Source: Neobacillus bataviensis LMG 21833 (GTDB lineage: Bacteria > Bacillota > Bacilli > Bacillales > Cytobacillaceae). From it: a stretch of 64,000 bases of DNA. The notes under the pieces are model-generated. The model did no database searches. It had not been told where the DNA came from and worked only from the letters and a program-made list of their open reading frames with translations. Below are positions 28,074 through 37,703 of this stretch, piece after piece; positions within the stretch are counted from its first letter, which is position 1, and each line of letters opens with the position of its first letter. Location of the stretch: positions 62,001 to 126,000 of the forward strand of contig NZ_AJLS01000137.1 in assembly GCF_000307875.1 (NCBI RefSeq), read 5' to 3'. The position numbers and the translations under genes are program-made.

Positions 28074-29585
28074 GTGAATAGACCCAATATCTTGCTGATT
28101 ACGACTGATCAACAGCATTGGAATACGCTTGGTTCATATAATGATGAGATTTCAACTCCCAATTTGGATCGTCTAGCCCAAGAGGGGACCACATTTTCGC
28201 GGGCGTATTGTCCCAACCCTACCTGCACACCCAGCAGGGCATCGATTATTACTGGGATGTATCCCAGTCAGCATGGAGCGTGGGCAATAGGTACGAAGCT
28301 ATCCGAAGAGGTTCCAACCATTGGTGATGAATTAATGAATGAAGGCTACCAGACTGCCCTCATTGGAAAGGGCCATTTTCAGCCATTAAAATCGACTGAT
28401 GACTATTCTTCTTTGGAATCCTATCCTATTTTACAAGATTTAAAGTTTTGGAAGAAGTTTAATGGACCATTTTATGGATTTGATTATGTGGAATTGGCGA
28501 GGAACCATACAAATGAAGCACATGTAGGGCAGCATTATGCCTTATGGATGGAAGAAAAGGGCTGTAAAAATTGGAGAGACTACTATTTGCCTCCAACCGG
28601 TTCAATGGACCGCTCGATTCAATATAAATGGCCGATTCCGGAAGAATATCATTACAATACTTGGATTGCTGAACGTTCAAATGCTGCGCTAAAAAAATAC
28701 AAGGATAATCATGAGAATTTTTTCTTATGGGCAAGCTTTTTTGACCCTCATCCGCCATACCTTGTACCTGAGCCATGGGACACGATGTACGATCCTGAAA
28801 AATTGACTGTTCCTAAGGTGGTGCCGGGAGAACATGATGATAACCCTCCACATTTTCAACTGACCCAAGAAATGAATCCAGACTTTTCTGGTTATGTTGA
28901 GGAGGGAATCGGAAATATTGGATTTCATTCCCATGTGAAGGTTTCCGAGCAGGAAGCACAACAGAACATGGCTGTCTACTATGGGATGATTAGTATGCTG
29001 GATAAGTATATTGGGAAAATTCTCGATAAATTAGATGACCTTGGATTAGCTAAGAATACAATTGTCGTCTTTACAACGGATCACGGACATTTTTTCGGAC
29101 AGCACGGACTCCACGATAAGGGTGGTTTTCACTATGAAGATTTGTTAAAGCTTCCGTATATCGTTCGATACCCAGGTAAAGTACCCGCTGGTCAAATTTG
29201 TCACTCGATGCAATCGCTTGTGGACTTAGCTCCTACCTTTTTAAGCTTTGCAGGTATTTCAATCCCCCGGACAATGACCGGAGTTAATCAAAAAGAGGTA
29301 TGGTTAGGGAAGAAAGAAAAGGCAAGGAACCATGTGATATGCGAATATCGCACTCAGCCGACAAAGGTGCATCAAAAAACATTTATAGGAGAACGGTATA
29401 AAATCACTTTGTATTTTAACGAAACCTATGGTGAATTATTTGATTTACAGGAGGATCCGCAAGAAATTCACAATTTATGGAATGTTCCCGAGCATCGGGC
29501 ATTAAGGGAGCGGCTTTTATTTCAGTACATTTGGGCAGAGCTTGGGAAAGAACCGATATGGATGCCTAGAATCACTGGGGCATAA
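28074..29585 (+). CDS. Cys-type sulfatase 2
   Basis: A 503-residue type I sulfatase. C51 lies in the modification motif PTCTPSRASIITGMYPSQHG, and the metal site is formed by ITTDQQHW near the N-terminus and FTTDHGHFFGQHG. The closing segment YKITLYFNETYGELFDLQEDPQEIHNLW is the usual C-terminal subdomain (only its pattern is meant here). It starts with GTG at 28074 after GGGAGG. No signal peptide. It is followed by a GH35 beta-galactosidase and another sulfatase, suggesting sulfated galactosides as substrates. Confidence 0.93.
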   Translation: MNRPNILLITTDQQHWNTLGSYNDEISTPNLDRLAQEGTTFSRAYCPNPTCTPSRASIITGMYPSQHGAWAIGTKLSEEVPTIGDELMNEGYQTALIGKGHFQPLKSTDDYSSLESYPILQDLKFWKKFNGPFYGFDYVELARNHTNEAHVGQHYALWMEEKGCKNWRDYYLPPTGSMDRSIQYKWPIPEEYHYNTWIAERSNAALKKYKDNHENFFLWASFFDPHPPYLVPEPWDTMYDPEKLTVPKVVPGEHDDNPPHFQLTQEMNPDFSGYVEEGIGNIGFHSHVKVSEQEAQQNMAVYYGMISMLDKYIGKILDKLDDLGLAKNTIVVFTTDHGHFFGQHGLHDKGGFHYEDLLKLPYIVRYPGKVPAGQICHSMQSLVDLAPTFLSFAGISIPRTMTGVNQKEVWLGKKEKARNHVICEYRTQPTKVHQKTFIGERYKITLYFNETYGELFDLQEDPQEIHNLWNVPEHRALRERLLFQYIWAELGKEPIWMPRITGA

Positions 29586-29604
29586 TAAAATTGGAGGTTT
29601 TTAC

Positions 29605-32208
29605 ATGATTACATACGATAAAAAAAGCTGGAAAATTCATAATGAAAGAGTTTTTATTTTATCCGCTGCCATTCACTATTTCCGTCTTCCACGAGCAGAA
29701 TGGAATGAGGTATTAGATAAGGCGAAAGCAGGGGGATGCAATACGATCGAAACGTACATCCCATGGAATTTTCATGAAATGAATGAAGGGGAATGGGACT
29801 TCTCTGGCGATAAAGATTTAGCCCATTTCTTCCAATTATGTGCTGACAAGGAATTATATGTGATTGCGAGACCAGGTCCATATATTTGTGCAGAATGGGA
29901 TTTTGGCGGATTTCCATGGTGGCTTTCTACAAAGAAAGATATTCAATATCGTTCCGCCCAGCCTGCCTTTTTACACTATGTAGATCAATATTTTGATAGA
30001 GTTATCCCGATTATTGATGAATATCAATTAACGAAAAACGGTACAGTGATCATGGTTCAAGTAGAAAATGAATTCCAGGCATATGGTAAACCAGATAAAC
30101 CATATATGGAATATATACGGGATGGAATGAAGGCGAGGGGAATTGATGTCCCACTTGTTACATGCTATGGAGCAGTTGAGGGTGCAGTGGAGTTTCGTAA
30201 CTTTTGGTCCCATTCCAAACATGCGGCTGCGATCTTAGATGAACGATTTCCAGATCAGCCAAAAGGGGTAATGGAGTTTTGGATAGGCTGGTTTGAACAA
30301 TGGGGCGGTAATAAAGCGGATCAAAAGACACCGGAACAGCTTGAACGTGAGTGCTACCAGCTATTAAGCAATGGATTTACAGCTATCAATTATTATATGT
30401 ATTTTGGAGGCACGAATTTTGACCACTGGGGCGGCCGGACAGTGGGAGAACAGACTTTATGTACGACCACGTATGATTATGATGTGGCCATTGATGAATA
30501 TTTACAGCCAACCAGAAAATATGAAGTATTAAAAAGGTATCATTCCTTTGTCAAGTGGTTAGAACCACTATTTACAGATGCAGAAAAAGTGGCTTCCGAT
30601 ATGAAGCTGCCTAGTGACCTAAAATCTGAGCGAATCGCAAGCCCTTATGGTGAAGTGATATTTATTGAGAATAATAGAAATGAAAGAATTCAATCACATG
30701 TTAAACATGGCTATGATCAAATTCTGTTTACGATTGAAGCCAATACCGTTTTACCGATTGTCCGTAATGTGAAAGTGGGAAATCACTTCACCATTAAAAC
30801 GCTGACAGGACAGACAACAGGGTTTGATTCAAATGAAGCGGTTATCTATCACGAAAATGGCCAGCGTTCATCCTTGGTTTTGCAGCTCGATCAAAAGGCG
30901 GAAATTCATTGTCCATTGCCAAATCGATTCGAAACGCTTGAAGATGGCAGTATTGCATTTCGTTTATTTCATGGAAGTCAGCCGCAAACCATTCAGCTGT
31001 TATTTAAGGATGGCTCAAGCTATTCAATCGAAGTTGTCACAAGACAATCCCTGGAGATACATGTTCCCCAGTTGGAAAAGAAAACGGAAACAAACGAATT
31101 AACATGGGAATCAGCAGAAGAACCTCTTTCTTTTTTAAATGGTAAAGTGAAAGAGTCGAAAAAACCGCTTGATTTCAGCAGCTTCGGCCAGTTTAGCGGC
31201 TATTTAGGTTACGAGAGTGAATTCTATGCAGAGGAAACGCATAATACAACGATTGTTTTTCCGCGAATCGAGGATCCTGTTATGGTTTTCAGCAATCAGC
31301 AATTTGTTGGAAAGCTTAGCAAGCTTGGGGCTGCAGAAATTGAGGTTCCAGTGAAGAAAGGGAAAAATACCTTAACATGTCTCGTTCAGAATATGGGACG
31401 CTTCAACTATACGCAAGTTATGGGGGAACCAAAGGGCATTAGTGAACCGCCGGCACTTAACGGAAAATATCTGCCGCTGCGCGGGGAATGGCAAGTTGAG
31501 GGCACTGGTGCACGGCACCATTTATCGCAAATACCATCTATCGAGGGAAGAATCGGTTTTTTAAGAACGTTTGAGAATCATGGTTATGACCGAGCCATTC
31601 TTGTTGGTGAAGGTGTTTCGCGCGTTACGGTTAATGGAAATGAAGGAAAAATCCTGATGGAATGTCAAACAGGATGGTCAAGGAACAGTGCTGTCTATGG
31701 AGTGGCAGATATAAGTGGTGCTTTAAAGCAAGGGGAAAATGTGCTGGATTTAGATGTTCAAAATATTTCTAGTATTCGCCGATTTGACCTTTATTTGTTT
31801 CATGATAAGGAGCAAATTTTCGATTGGAAAACGAAATCATTTGCTGAGCTCCACGAGGAAAAGGATTGGAAGACTGCTAATTGCGGTGATCAACAAACCA
31901 TTTATCCCCGCTGGTATAAGAGTCATTTTACCTGGAACCCTGATAATGGCTCAATTGTAAAAGTACGCTTGAATCATTTGAGTAAAGGATGCTTTTGGGT
32001 AAATGGCGAGTGTTTAGGAAGGTATTGGAACATTGGGCCCCAGGAGGATTATAAGATTCCAGTCTCCTTGTTAAAAGACCAAAATGAAATTGTCATTTTT
32101 GATGAGGAAGGATATGCGCCAGACGATGTCGTGATTCATTCTTACACTCCATTTGTTCAGTCGAAAAAAAAGCAGTTGGTCACAGTCGAAGCTGGAAGTA
32201 ATGAATAA
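29605..32208 (+). CDS. GH35 beta-galactosidase
   Basis: An 867-residue GH35 enzyme. The TIM barrel opens with ILSAAIHYFRLPRAEW and has the highly conserved RPGPYICAEWDFGGFPWWL. The acid/base Glu is in VQVENEFQAYG (E156) and the nucleophile in GVMEFWIGWFEQWGG (E224). Beta-sandwich domains typical of bacterial GH35 follow, the last with galactose-binding-like jelly rolls (GCFWVNGECLGRYWNIGPQ). It releases terminal beta-galactose, often beta-1,3 or beta-1,4 linked. Start at 29605 is 9 nt after GGAGG. No signal peptide. Lying between two sulfatases, it probably acts once sulfate has been removed. Confidence 0.96.
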   Translation: MITYDKKSWKIHNERVFILSAAIHYFRLPRAEWNEVLDKAKAGGCNTIETYIPWNFHEMNEGEWDFSGDKDLAHFFQLCADKELYVIARPGPYICAEWDFGGFPWWLSTKKDIQYRSAQPAFLHYVDQYFDRVIPIIDEYQLTKNGTVIMVQVENEFQAYGKPDKPYMEYIRDGMKARGIDVPLVTCYGAVEGAVEFRNFWSHSKHAAAILDERFPDQPKGVMEFWIGWFEQWGGNKADQKTPEQLERECYQLLSNGFTAINYYMYFGGTNFDHWGGRTVGEQTLCTTTYDYDVAIDEYLQPTRKYEVLKRYHSFVKWLEPLFTDAEKVASDMKLPSDLKSERIASPYGEVIFIENNRNERIQSHVKHGYDQILFTIEANTVLPIVRNVKVGNHFTIKTLTGQTTGFDSNEAVIYHENGQRSSLVLQLDQKAEIHCPLPNRFETLEDGSIAFRLFHGSQPQTIQLLFKDGSSYSIEVVTRQSLEIHVPQLEKKTETNELTWESAEEPLSFLNGKVKESKKPLDFSSFGQFSGYLGYESEFYAEETHNTTIVFPRIEDPVMVFSNQQFVGKLSKLGAAEIEVPVKKGKNTLTCLVQNMGRFNYTQVMGEPKGISEPPALNGKYLPLRGEWQVEGTGARHHLSQIPSIEGRIGFLRTFENHGYDRAILVGEGVSRVTVNGNEGKILMECQTGWSRNSAVYGVADISGALKQGENVLDLDVQNISSIRRFDLYLFHDKEQIFDWKTKSFAELHEEKDWKTANCGDQQTIYPRWYKSHFTWNPDNGSIVKVRLNHLSKGCFWVNGECLGRYWNIGPQEDYKIPVSLLKDQNEIVIFDEEGYAPDDVVIHSYTPFVQSKKKQLVTVEAGSNE

Positions 32209-32242
32209 TCCGGAGACTTTAAGAAAGCTGGTGCCATAAAAC

Positions 32243-33703
32243 ATGAAACCCAATGTATTGTTAATAATGGTCGATCAAATGCGCGGCGATTGTCTAAGTG
32301 TTTTAGGTCATCCAGTGGTAGATACACCGAACATTGACCAGTTAGCACAAAACGGAGTTCTTTTTAAAAATGCATATACAGCAACCCCAACCTGCGTTCC
32401 AGCACGGGCGGCGGTTTTAACCGGAATGTCTCAGACGTCCACTGGCCGTGTCGGCTACCAAGATAAAGTGCCGTGGAATTATAAACACACCTTGCCAGGT
32501 GAATTTGCAAAAGCAGGATACCATACTCAAGCTGTCGGAAAAATGCATGTTTATCCAGCAAGGAATTTAGTCGGTTTCCATAATGTGGTGTTACATGATG
32601 GATATTTACATTATAACCGCTTCAAACATAATAATATGGAAACCGAATCCTATAACTACAGCGGTGATGACTACCTTCCATGGTTGAAGAATCAGGTGGG
32701 AAACCAGGCCGATCTGATTGATTTAGGTTTGGATTGTAATGCATCCACGGTGGCAAGGCCCTGGCATCTCCCTGAGGCCGTGCATCCAACCAACTGGGTG
32801 GTCACGGAGTCCATTGATTTCTTAAGAAGACGCGATCCTACGAAGCCCTTTTTCTTAAAAATGTCCTTTGTCAGACCGCATCCGCCGTTTGATCCGCCGC
32901 AGGTATTTTTTGATATGTACAAGGATTTGGAACTTCCGGATGCACCCGTGGGGGATTGGGCAGAAAGGGAAGACCCAAAAAAAAGCGGGTATAATCCCAT
33001 TACGTCAAAAGGGATTGTTCCAAAAAATCGCTTAAAGCGTGCCCAAGCCGCCTATTACGCATTGATTACCCATATTGATTATCAGATTGGCAGATTTTTA
33101 ATGGCCATGGAGGAACATGGGGTATTAAACAATACAGTCATTCTCTTTTGTTCTGACCATGGAGAATTACTGGGAGATCACAATTTATTCCGTAAATCCT
33201 TAGCCTACGAGGGCAGCGCAAAAGTGCCATTTATACTTGCAGATCCTGGCAATTTATTAAAGCTAAAGAAAAACGGAATGGTGGAGGAAGTGGTAGAACT
33301 TAGAGACATCATGCCGACATTACTTGATGCTGCAAATGTAGAGATACCGGAATGTGTGGACGGCAGGAGTGTACTCTCCCTTTGCAAAGAACGTGCGGTT
33401 GAATGGCGTGAGTATATCCATGGGGAGCATGCATCTGGTCAAAGCTCGCATCATTACGTAACAAATGGGAAAGAAAAATATATTTGGTATTCGCAAACAG
33501 GAGAAGAGCAGCTGTTCAATCTTGAGGATGATCCACAAGAATTGACGAACCTCGCAGCCGTAATCGAATCCGCGCAGCGATTAACTTTTTGGAGAGAACG
33601 GCTGATCAAAGAGTTATCAGGACGGGAAGAAGGTTTTACGGATGGGAATCGCCTGATTATCGGCAGAGAAACGAAAGCTTGCTTAGATCATTTGCTGGGT
33701 TGA
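32243..33703 (+). CDS. Cys-type sulfatase 3
   Basis: A 486-residue type I sulfatase with C51 in the motif [14 protein letters not shown] (C-x-P-A-R). Metal ligands are seen in IMVDQMRGD at the N-terminus and [13 protein letters not shown]. No signal peptide. The ribosome site is weak (AGCTGGTG), so translation may depend on read-through from the GH35 gene. The last codons (Leu-Leu-Gly-stop) are part of the first copy of the 31-bp promoter module, so the gene end and the next promoter overlap. Confidence 0.93.
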   Translation: MKPNVLLIMVDQMRGDCLSVLGHPVVDTPNIDQLAQNGVLFKNAYTATPTCVPARAAVLTGMSQTSTGRVGYQDKVPWNYKHTLPGEFAKAGYHTQAVGKMHVYPARNLVGFHNVVLHDGYLHYNRFKHNNMETESYNYSGDDYLPWLKNQVGNQADLIDLGLDCNASTVARPWHLPEAVHPTNWVVTESIDFLRRRDPTKPFFLKMSFVRPHPPFDPPQVFFDMYKDLELPDAPVGDWAEREDPKKSGYNPITSKGIVPKNRLKRAQAAYYALITHIDYQIGRFLMAMEEHGVLNNTVILFCSDHGELLGDHNLFRKSLAYEGSAKVPFILADPGNLLKLKKNGMVEEVVELRDIMPTLLDAANVEIPECVDGRSVLSLCKERAVEWREYIHGEHASGQSSHHYVTNGKEKYIWYSQTGEEQLFNLEDDPQELTNLAAVIESAQRLTFWRERLIKELSGREEGFTDGNRLIIGRETKACLDHLLG

Positions 33704-33727
33704 TACTACAAGTGATGATGGTATAAG
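33697..33727 (+). promoter_or_regulatory. Promoter/operator module, copy 1
   Basis: GGGTTGATACTACAAGTG followed by ATGATGGTATAAG. TTGATA (33700-33705) and TATAAG (33722-33727) are spaced by 16 bp. It aligns without gaps to copies at 44561-44591 and 49999-50029; the CTACAAGT between -35 and -10 is invariant and is the likely protein-binding core. It overlaps the stop codon of sulfatase 3 and points towards importer 2. Confidence 0.7.
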
Positions 33728-33731
33728 TTGT

Positions 33732-33773
33732 GATAACAGGAGGATTGAAGGGAGGGAGGGACAACCTGTTGTC
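33732..33773 (+). other. Hairpin at the start of the importer-2 leader
   Basis: GATAACAGG (33732-33740) can pair with CCTGTTGTC (33765-33773) with one G-U pair, enclosing a purine-rich 24-nt loop with GGGAGGGAGGG. It would form at the very 5' end of a transcript from the promoter at 33697. Function unknown. Confidence 0.4.
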
Positions 33774-33899
33774 TTATCATCGGAGCATATGTAGGAAGTG
33801 CCCTGCTTTCGCATATTAGGTTAATGGTGACGGAAAATTAAATTAGCATAGGATTTGGTTCATACGTATCAATTTTCATTTTTAATCACTTCAATTAAT

Positions 33900-33938
33900 G
33901 GTCAGCTTGCTGCTATAAACAGTGGGCTGACCCTTTTT
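33900..33938 (+). terminator. Leader terminator upstream of importer 2
   Basis: GGTCAGC (33900-33906) pairs perfectly with GCTGACC (33926-33932), followed by CTTTTTG. It lies between the 33.7-kb promoter and the importer-2 genes, so transcripts from that promoter would meet it before any gene. The rest of the 400-bp gap holds no convincing coding sequence. Confidence 0.6.
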
Positions 33939-34040
33939 GTTGGGGTTAACCAATACAGTATTTTTAGGCTGGAGATTGCTATAGGCGTTATGAACAGGAG
34001 ATTAAGAGAAATGTCAAAAAAACACAAGATTCAGAAAAAA

Positions 34041-34075
34041 GTGACATTCCAATTACGAAATTAGAACTATATAAT
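34041..34075 (+). promoter_or_regulatory. Possible promoter directly before importer 2
   Basis: A perfect TATAAT at 34070-34075 lies 31 bp before the proposed start of the permease gene, but no good -35 is present at the right distance (TTCCAA at 34047-34052, spacer 17 bp). A poor -35 with a good -10 fits a promoter needing an activator, and the AraC-type response regulator at 43.7 kb is the nearest candidate. Confidence 0.4.
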
Positions 34076-34105
34076 GACAATTAAATAAGGAAGGAGGGGG
34101 CAATT

Positions 34106-35065
34106 ATTTATACGGTTAAAGAAATATCAGCGGAAAATCTGAATGTAAAAATGAAAACGGTTACGAAGAAGAAAAGCTATTTTATTAAACATTGGCCAAT
34201 TTATTCGATGATATTACCTGGCCTCGTGTATTTTTTAATTTTTAAGTATATTCCATTGGGCGGCAGTATTATAGCTTTTCAAGATTACAATGTATTTAAA
34301 GGTATAACAGGAAGTGAATTCGTTGGATTTAAGCATTTTAAAAATTTGTTTACTTATCCAGAATTTATGCAAATCTTTAATAACACTCTTTTGATTAGTG
34401 CCTACAAGCTAGTATTAGGATTCCCATCCCCAATTATCCTGGCATTGTTATTAAATGAAGTGAGAAAGAAACTATTTAAAAGTACGATTCAATCCTTACT
34501 TTATTTACCTCACTTTTTGTCTTGGGTCATTGTTGGCGGTTTAGTGATCAATATTTTATCTCCAAGTTCAGGGATTGTGAATGAAATTATTAGAAGTCTT
34601 GGCGGGAAGGAAATATTTTTCATGCAAGAGCCAGGCTTTTTCCGTTCCATCGTTGTTGGATCCGGAATTTGGAAGGACGTCGGCTGGAATACCATTATTT
34701 ATATGGCTGCGTTAGCGGGTATAAATCCTCAATTATATGAAGCAGCAGAAATTGATGGTGCGGGGAAATTACGTCAGGTTTGGAGTATTACATTACCGAC
34801 ATTGCTGCCAACCATTATGATCCTACTTTTATTGCAAATAGGAAATATTTTAGATTTAGGATTTGAACAAATTTATATGTTGTTGAACCCACTCGTAAGA
34901 GAAACTGGTGAAGTTTTAGACACGTATATTTATAGAGTCGGTCTTGTGGGAGGGCAATTCAGCTATACTACAGCAATTGGGTTATTCAAGTCTGTAATAG
35001 GTCTGATCCTAGTAGTTGGAGCAAATAAATTAAGTAAAAAGTTAACAGGTAATTCTATTTACTAA
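34106..35065 (+). CDS. Sugar ABC importer 2, permease (LplB type), possible AUU start
   Basis: A CUT1-family permease (304 residues from ATG 34151) with the LplB hallmarks MILPGLVYFLIFKYIPLGG, the EAA loop YEAAEIDGAGKLRQVW and the ending YTTAIGLFKSVIGL. ATG 34151 has no ribosome site. A near-perfect AAGGAGGGGG at 34091-34100 instead points to ATT at 34106, in frame, with 8-nt spacing from GGAGG; this adds 15 residues (I/M-Y-T-V-K-E-I-S...) and gives an N-terminal tail like the other two LplB proteins. ATT initiation is rare, so I give this start as likely but unproven. Importer 2 has no ATPase gene. Confidence 0.85.
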   Translation: MYTVKEISAENLNVKMKTVTKKKSYFIKHWPIYSMILPGLVYFLIFKYIPLGGSIIAFQDYNVFKGITGSEFVGFKHFKNLFTYPEFMQIFNNTLLISAYKLVLGFPSPIILALLLNEVRKKLFKSTIQSLLYLPHFLSWVIVGGLVINILSPSSGIVNEIIRSLGGKEIFFMQEPGFFRSIVVGSGIWKDVGWNTIIYMAALAGINPQLYEAAEIDGAGKLRQVWSITLPTLLPTIMILLLLQIGNILDLGFEQIYMLLNPLVRETGEVLDTYIYRVGLVGGQFSYTTAIGLFKSVIGLILVVGANKLSKKLTGNSIY

Positions 35066-35136
35066 AAACTAATGTAAATAAAAGTTATACACATGGAATA
35101 ATTCTAAAGTCTATCATAAAGAGAGGGGGTTGCTCT

Positions 35137-36006
35137 TTGATAAAAGAGTCAAAGTCACGTCGAGTATTTACTATATGGAACTATCTATTTTTATCTTTAC
35201 TGGGGTTAGTAATGCTTTTGCCTTTTCTCCATGTCTTAGCGGGGTCTTTCAGCAGCGGCAATGCCATAATCCAAGGAAAAGTAACCATTCTTCCTGTAGA
35301 ATTTAATTTCTTAAACTATCAAGCGGTATTAAATGACGTAGCGATTTGGAAATCCTTTGGAATTAGCGTCTTTGTTACCATTGTTGGAACAACGATTAAT
35401 CTGCTATTAACAGCGCTAATGGCATATGGTCTTTCAAAGTCAAATTTAAAAGGACGTTCGTTTTTTATTCTTGTGGTTTTATTTACGATGATTTTTCATG
35501 CACCTATGATTCCTTCCTATTTGGTTGTAAAGGAATTAGGAATGTTAAATACACTATGGTCTATTATGATTCCCAATGCCATCAGTGCGTTTAACCTTAT
35601 TATCTTGATGTCATTTTTCCAAAACATTCCTAAGGATTTACTAGAATCGGCAAAGATAGATGGCTGCGGGGAATATCGGACATGGTGGAAAATTGTATTA
35701 CCATTATCGATGCCTGCCATGACAACAGTGGGACTATTTTATGCAGTCGGACATTGGAACGGTTATTTCAATTCATTAATGTTTATCCGTAACTCAAGTT
35801 TATTTCCGCTTCAAGTAAAGCTTAGGAAACTTTTAGTTGAAAGTGACGCGGAAGCGATGATGCAAAGTGTAGAATTGACTTTGTCTTCCATTGAGGGAAT
35901 AAAAATGGCCGCGATTATGGTGGCAACCTTACCAATATTATTTATTTATCCATTTATACAAAAGTATTTTGCACAAGGAGCTATGCTAGGCTCCATCAAA
36001 GAATAA
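35137..36006 (+). CDS. Sugar ABC importer 2, permease (LplC type)
   Basis: A 289-residue CUT1 permease paralogous to those at 25.4 and 57.6 kb. It has YLFLSLLGLVMLLPFLHVLAGS as first helix, the EAA loop LESAKIDGCGEYRTWWKIVLPLS and the ending KYFAQGAMLGSIKE. Translation starts at TTG 35137 after GAGAGGGGG. It completes the channel with the upstream permease. Confidence 0.93.
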   Translation: MIKESKSRRVFTIWNYLFLSLLGLVMLLPFLHVLAGSFSSGNAIIQGKVTILPVEFNFLNYQAVLNDVAIWKSFGISVFVTIVGTTINLLLTALMAYGLSKSNLKGRSFFILVVLFTMIFHAPMIPSYLVVKELGMLNTLWSIMIPNAISAFNLIILMSFFQNIPKDLLESAKIDGCGEYRTWWKIVLPLSMPAMTTVGLFYAVGHWNGYFNSLMFIRNSSLFPLQVKLRKLLVESDAEAMMQSVELTLSSIEGIKMAAIMVATLPILFIYPFIQKYFAQGAMLGSIKE

Positions 36007-36033
36007 TCTAATTTTATAGGAAAGAGTGATGAG

Positions 36034-37587
36034 ATGTTAAAGGGAAAGAAGAGAAAGTATGCCTATTTGTTGATGGCTGTCATGTGTGCCATTATGTTAT
36101 CACTTGCAGGGTGTAGTTCGAAGACAAATGACAGCGCTTCAAAGTCAGAGAAAGATAAAAATATTAAGATTGTGATGGCAGATAGGGGAATTCAGGCAGT
36201 TGAAGCTTCTCCTAATATAAGTAATGATAAATATGTAAAAAAGCTAGGAGAGTTAACTAATACAAAACTCAATCTGGAATTACTGTCATGGGCAGAATAT
36301 GAACAAAATTTAACCCTTGTGTTTGCTGGAGGAGAATACCCGGATGTAATGGAGGTAAATGGTATTAACTCTCCGCAGGTTGCACCAGCTGTTGACTCTG
36401 GCGTATTTATGCCATTAAACGATTTGATTGAAAAGCATGCACCAAATTTAAAGAAATATATTACACAAGAACAATGGGATAGTCCAAGTGTAAGCAAGGA
36501 CGGTCAAATTTATGCGATCCCTTCTACAAACTATGTTCGAAACTTGTCTGTTGTCATGGTTCGAAAGGATTGGATGGATAAGTTAAATATCGAGACACCT
36601 AAAACACTTGATGAATATGTTGAGATGTTAAGACGGTTTAAAAATGAAGATCCAAATGGTAATGGTGAAAAAGATGAGATACCATGGTCTGCACGTGAAA
36701 ACTTTAGATATGGTGAAGCCGTCTTTGGGGCCTATGATGTGATTCCTACCGATTGGAAGGTTGTGGGTGGAAAGTTGCTTCCAAACTTTATTCGTCCAGA
36801 AATGAAAGAAGCTTTAGCTGTTTATAAAGAACTTTACGATGAAAAATTACTGGATAATGAGTTTTTGGTACAACAAGGTAAGGATTGGGATGCCAAAATT
36901 AAAGGGAAAGGGAATGTCGGGATGTTTATTCACGACCCTACCTACCCGGATAAATGGTTAACCGAGATTCAAAATAATACACCATCTGCAGAACTTGAAA
37001 TTATTCCATCACCGACAGGTCCAGATGGTAAGGGCGGCGCTTCGATTCTTTCTCCAGTTGGCGGAATGGTCTGGGCGATTCCAGCATCAAATGAAGATCC
37101 TGTTAGTGTAATTAAGTTTTTAGACAAGTTTTATTCAGAAGATGTTCAAACACTATTAACCTATGGACTTGAAGGGGATAATTACACCATTGAAAATGGA
37201 AAAATCAATTATAAGTACCCAACAGACCAAGCTAGTATCCAAAATGAAACCATCTATCAAAACTTTTTACGTTTTATTGGACCATCCCATTTAGAAAATG
37301 AGGAGTTTTTAGCAAACAGACCACATGGGGATTTGATTAAGCAAGGCATTGAGGTCTCGCAAAACGAAGGACGAAAAAATGATGGACTGGGTATGCCCAA
37401 TCCTCCTACCATTTTGGAAAGACCTGAACTGCAAAAGGATGGCTTATGGGTAGAATTTGCTGCTAAAGTATTAACGGGTAAAGAATCACTGGATAATTTT
37501 GATAAATTCGTAGAGGATTGGAAAAAACGCGGCGGCTCCAAGATTATTGATGAGGCCACCGAATGGTATAAATCAAACAAGAAATAA
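36034..37587 (+). CDS. Sugar ABC importer 2, solute-binding lipoprotein (LplA type)
   Basis: A 517-residue solute-binding protein. The signal peptide ends in lipobox LAGC with C27 as lipidation site, followed by a Ser/Asn/Lys linker. The DPNGNGEKDEIPW loop is the same calcium-binding-like loop as in the other two binding proteins. It shares only moderate similarity with them, so the three importers probably take different oligosaccharides. It is followed by a strong hairpin, as are the other two. Confidence 0.94.
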   Translation: MLKGKKRKYAYLLMAVMCAIMLSLAGCSSKTNDSASKSEKDKNIKIVMADRGIQAVEASPNISNDKYVKKLGELTNTKLNLELLSWAEYEQNLTLVFAGGEYPDVMEVNGINSPQVAPAVDSGVFMPLNDLIEKHAPNLKKYITQEQWDSPSVSKDGQIYAIPSTNYVRNLSVVMVRKDWMDKLNIETPKTLDEYVEMLRRFKNEDPNGNGEKDEIPWSARENFRYGEAVFGAYDVIPTDWKVVGGKLLPNFIRPEMKEALAVYKELYDEKLLDNEFLVQQGKDWDAKIKGKGNVGMFIHDPTYPDKWLTEIQNNTPSAELEIIPSPTGPDGKGGASILSPVGGMVWAIPASNEDPVSVIKFLDKFYSEDVQTLLTYGLEGDNYTIENGKINYKYPTDQASIQNETIYQNFLRFIGPSHLENEEFLANRPHGDLIKQGIEVSQNEGRKNDGLGMPNPPTILERPELQKDGLWVEFAAKVLTGKESLDNFDKFVEDWKKRGGSKIIDEATEWYKSNKK

Positions 37588-37592
37588 TGGTG

Positions 37593-37625
37593 AAATCCCC
37601 CGGTTTTGGTTTTGCCGGGGGATTT
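37593..37625 (+). terminator. Hairpin after binding protein 2, partial terminator
   Basis: A perfect 11-bp stem, AAATCCCCCGG (37593-37603) with CCGGGGGATTT (37615-37625), followed by TAAAA rather than a T-run. It may terminate weakly or protect the upstream mRNA, allowing the downstream glycosidase to be made at a lower level. Confidence 0.65.
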
Positions 37626-37703
37626 TAAAAAGTTAGAGGATTCATGATCATATCGATCCTCCCTATATCGGGGCTGATTATGGCGCTAGTGAGGTGGTTT
37701 GCA

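Noticed and set aside
33855-34064. A 69-residue open frame in the gap before importer 2
   Set aside because: It has no clear ribosome site and runs through the leader terminator hairpin; it reads as untranslated leader.
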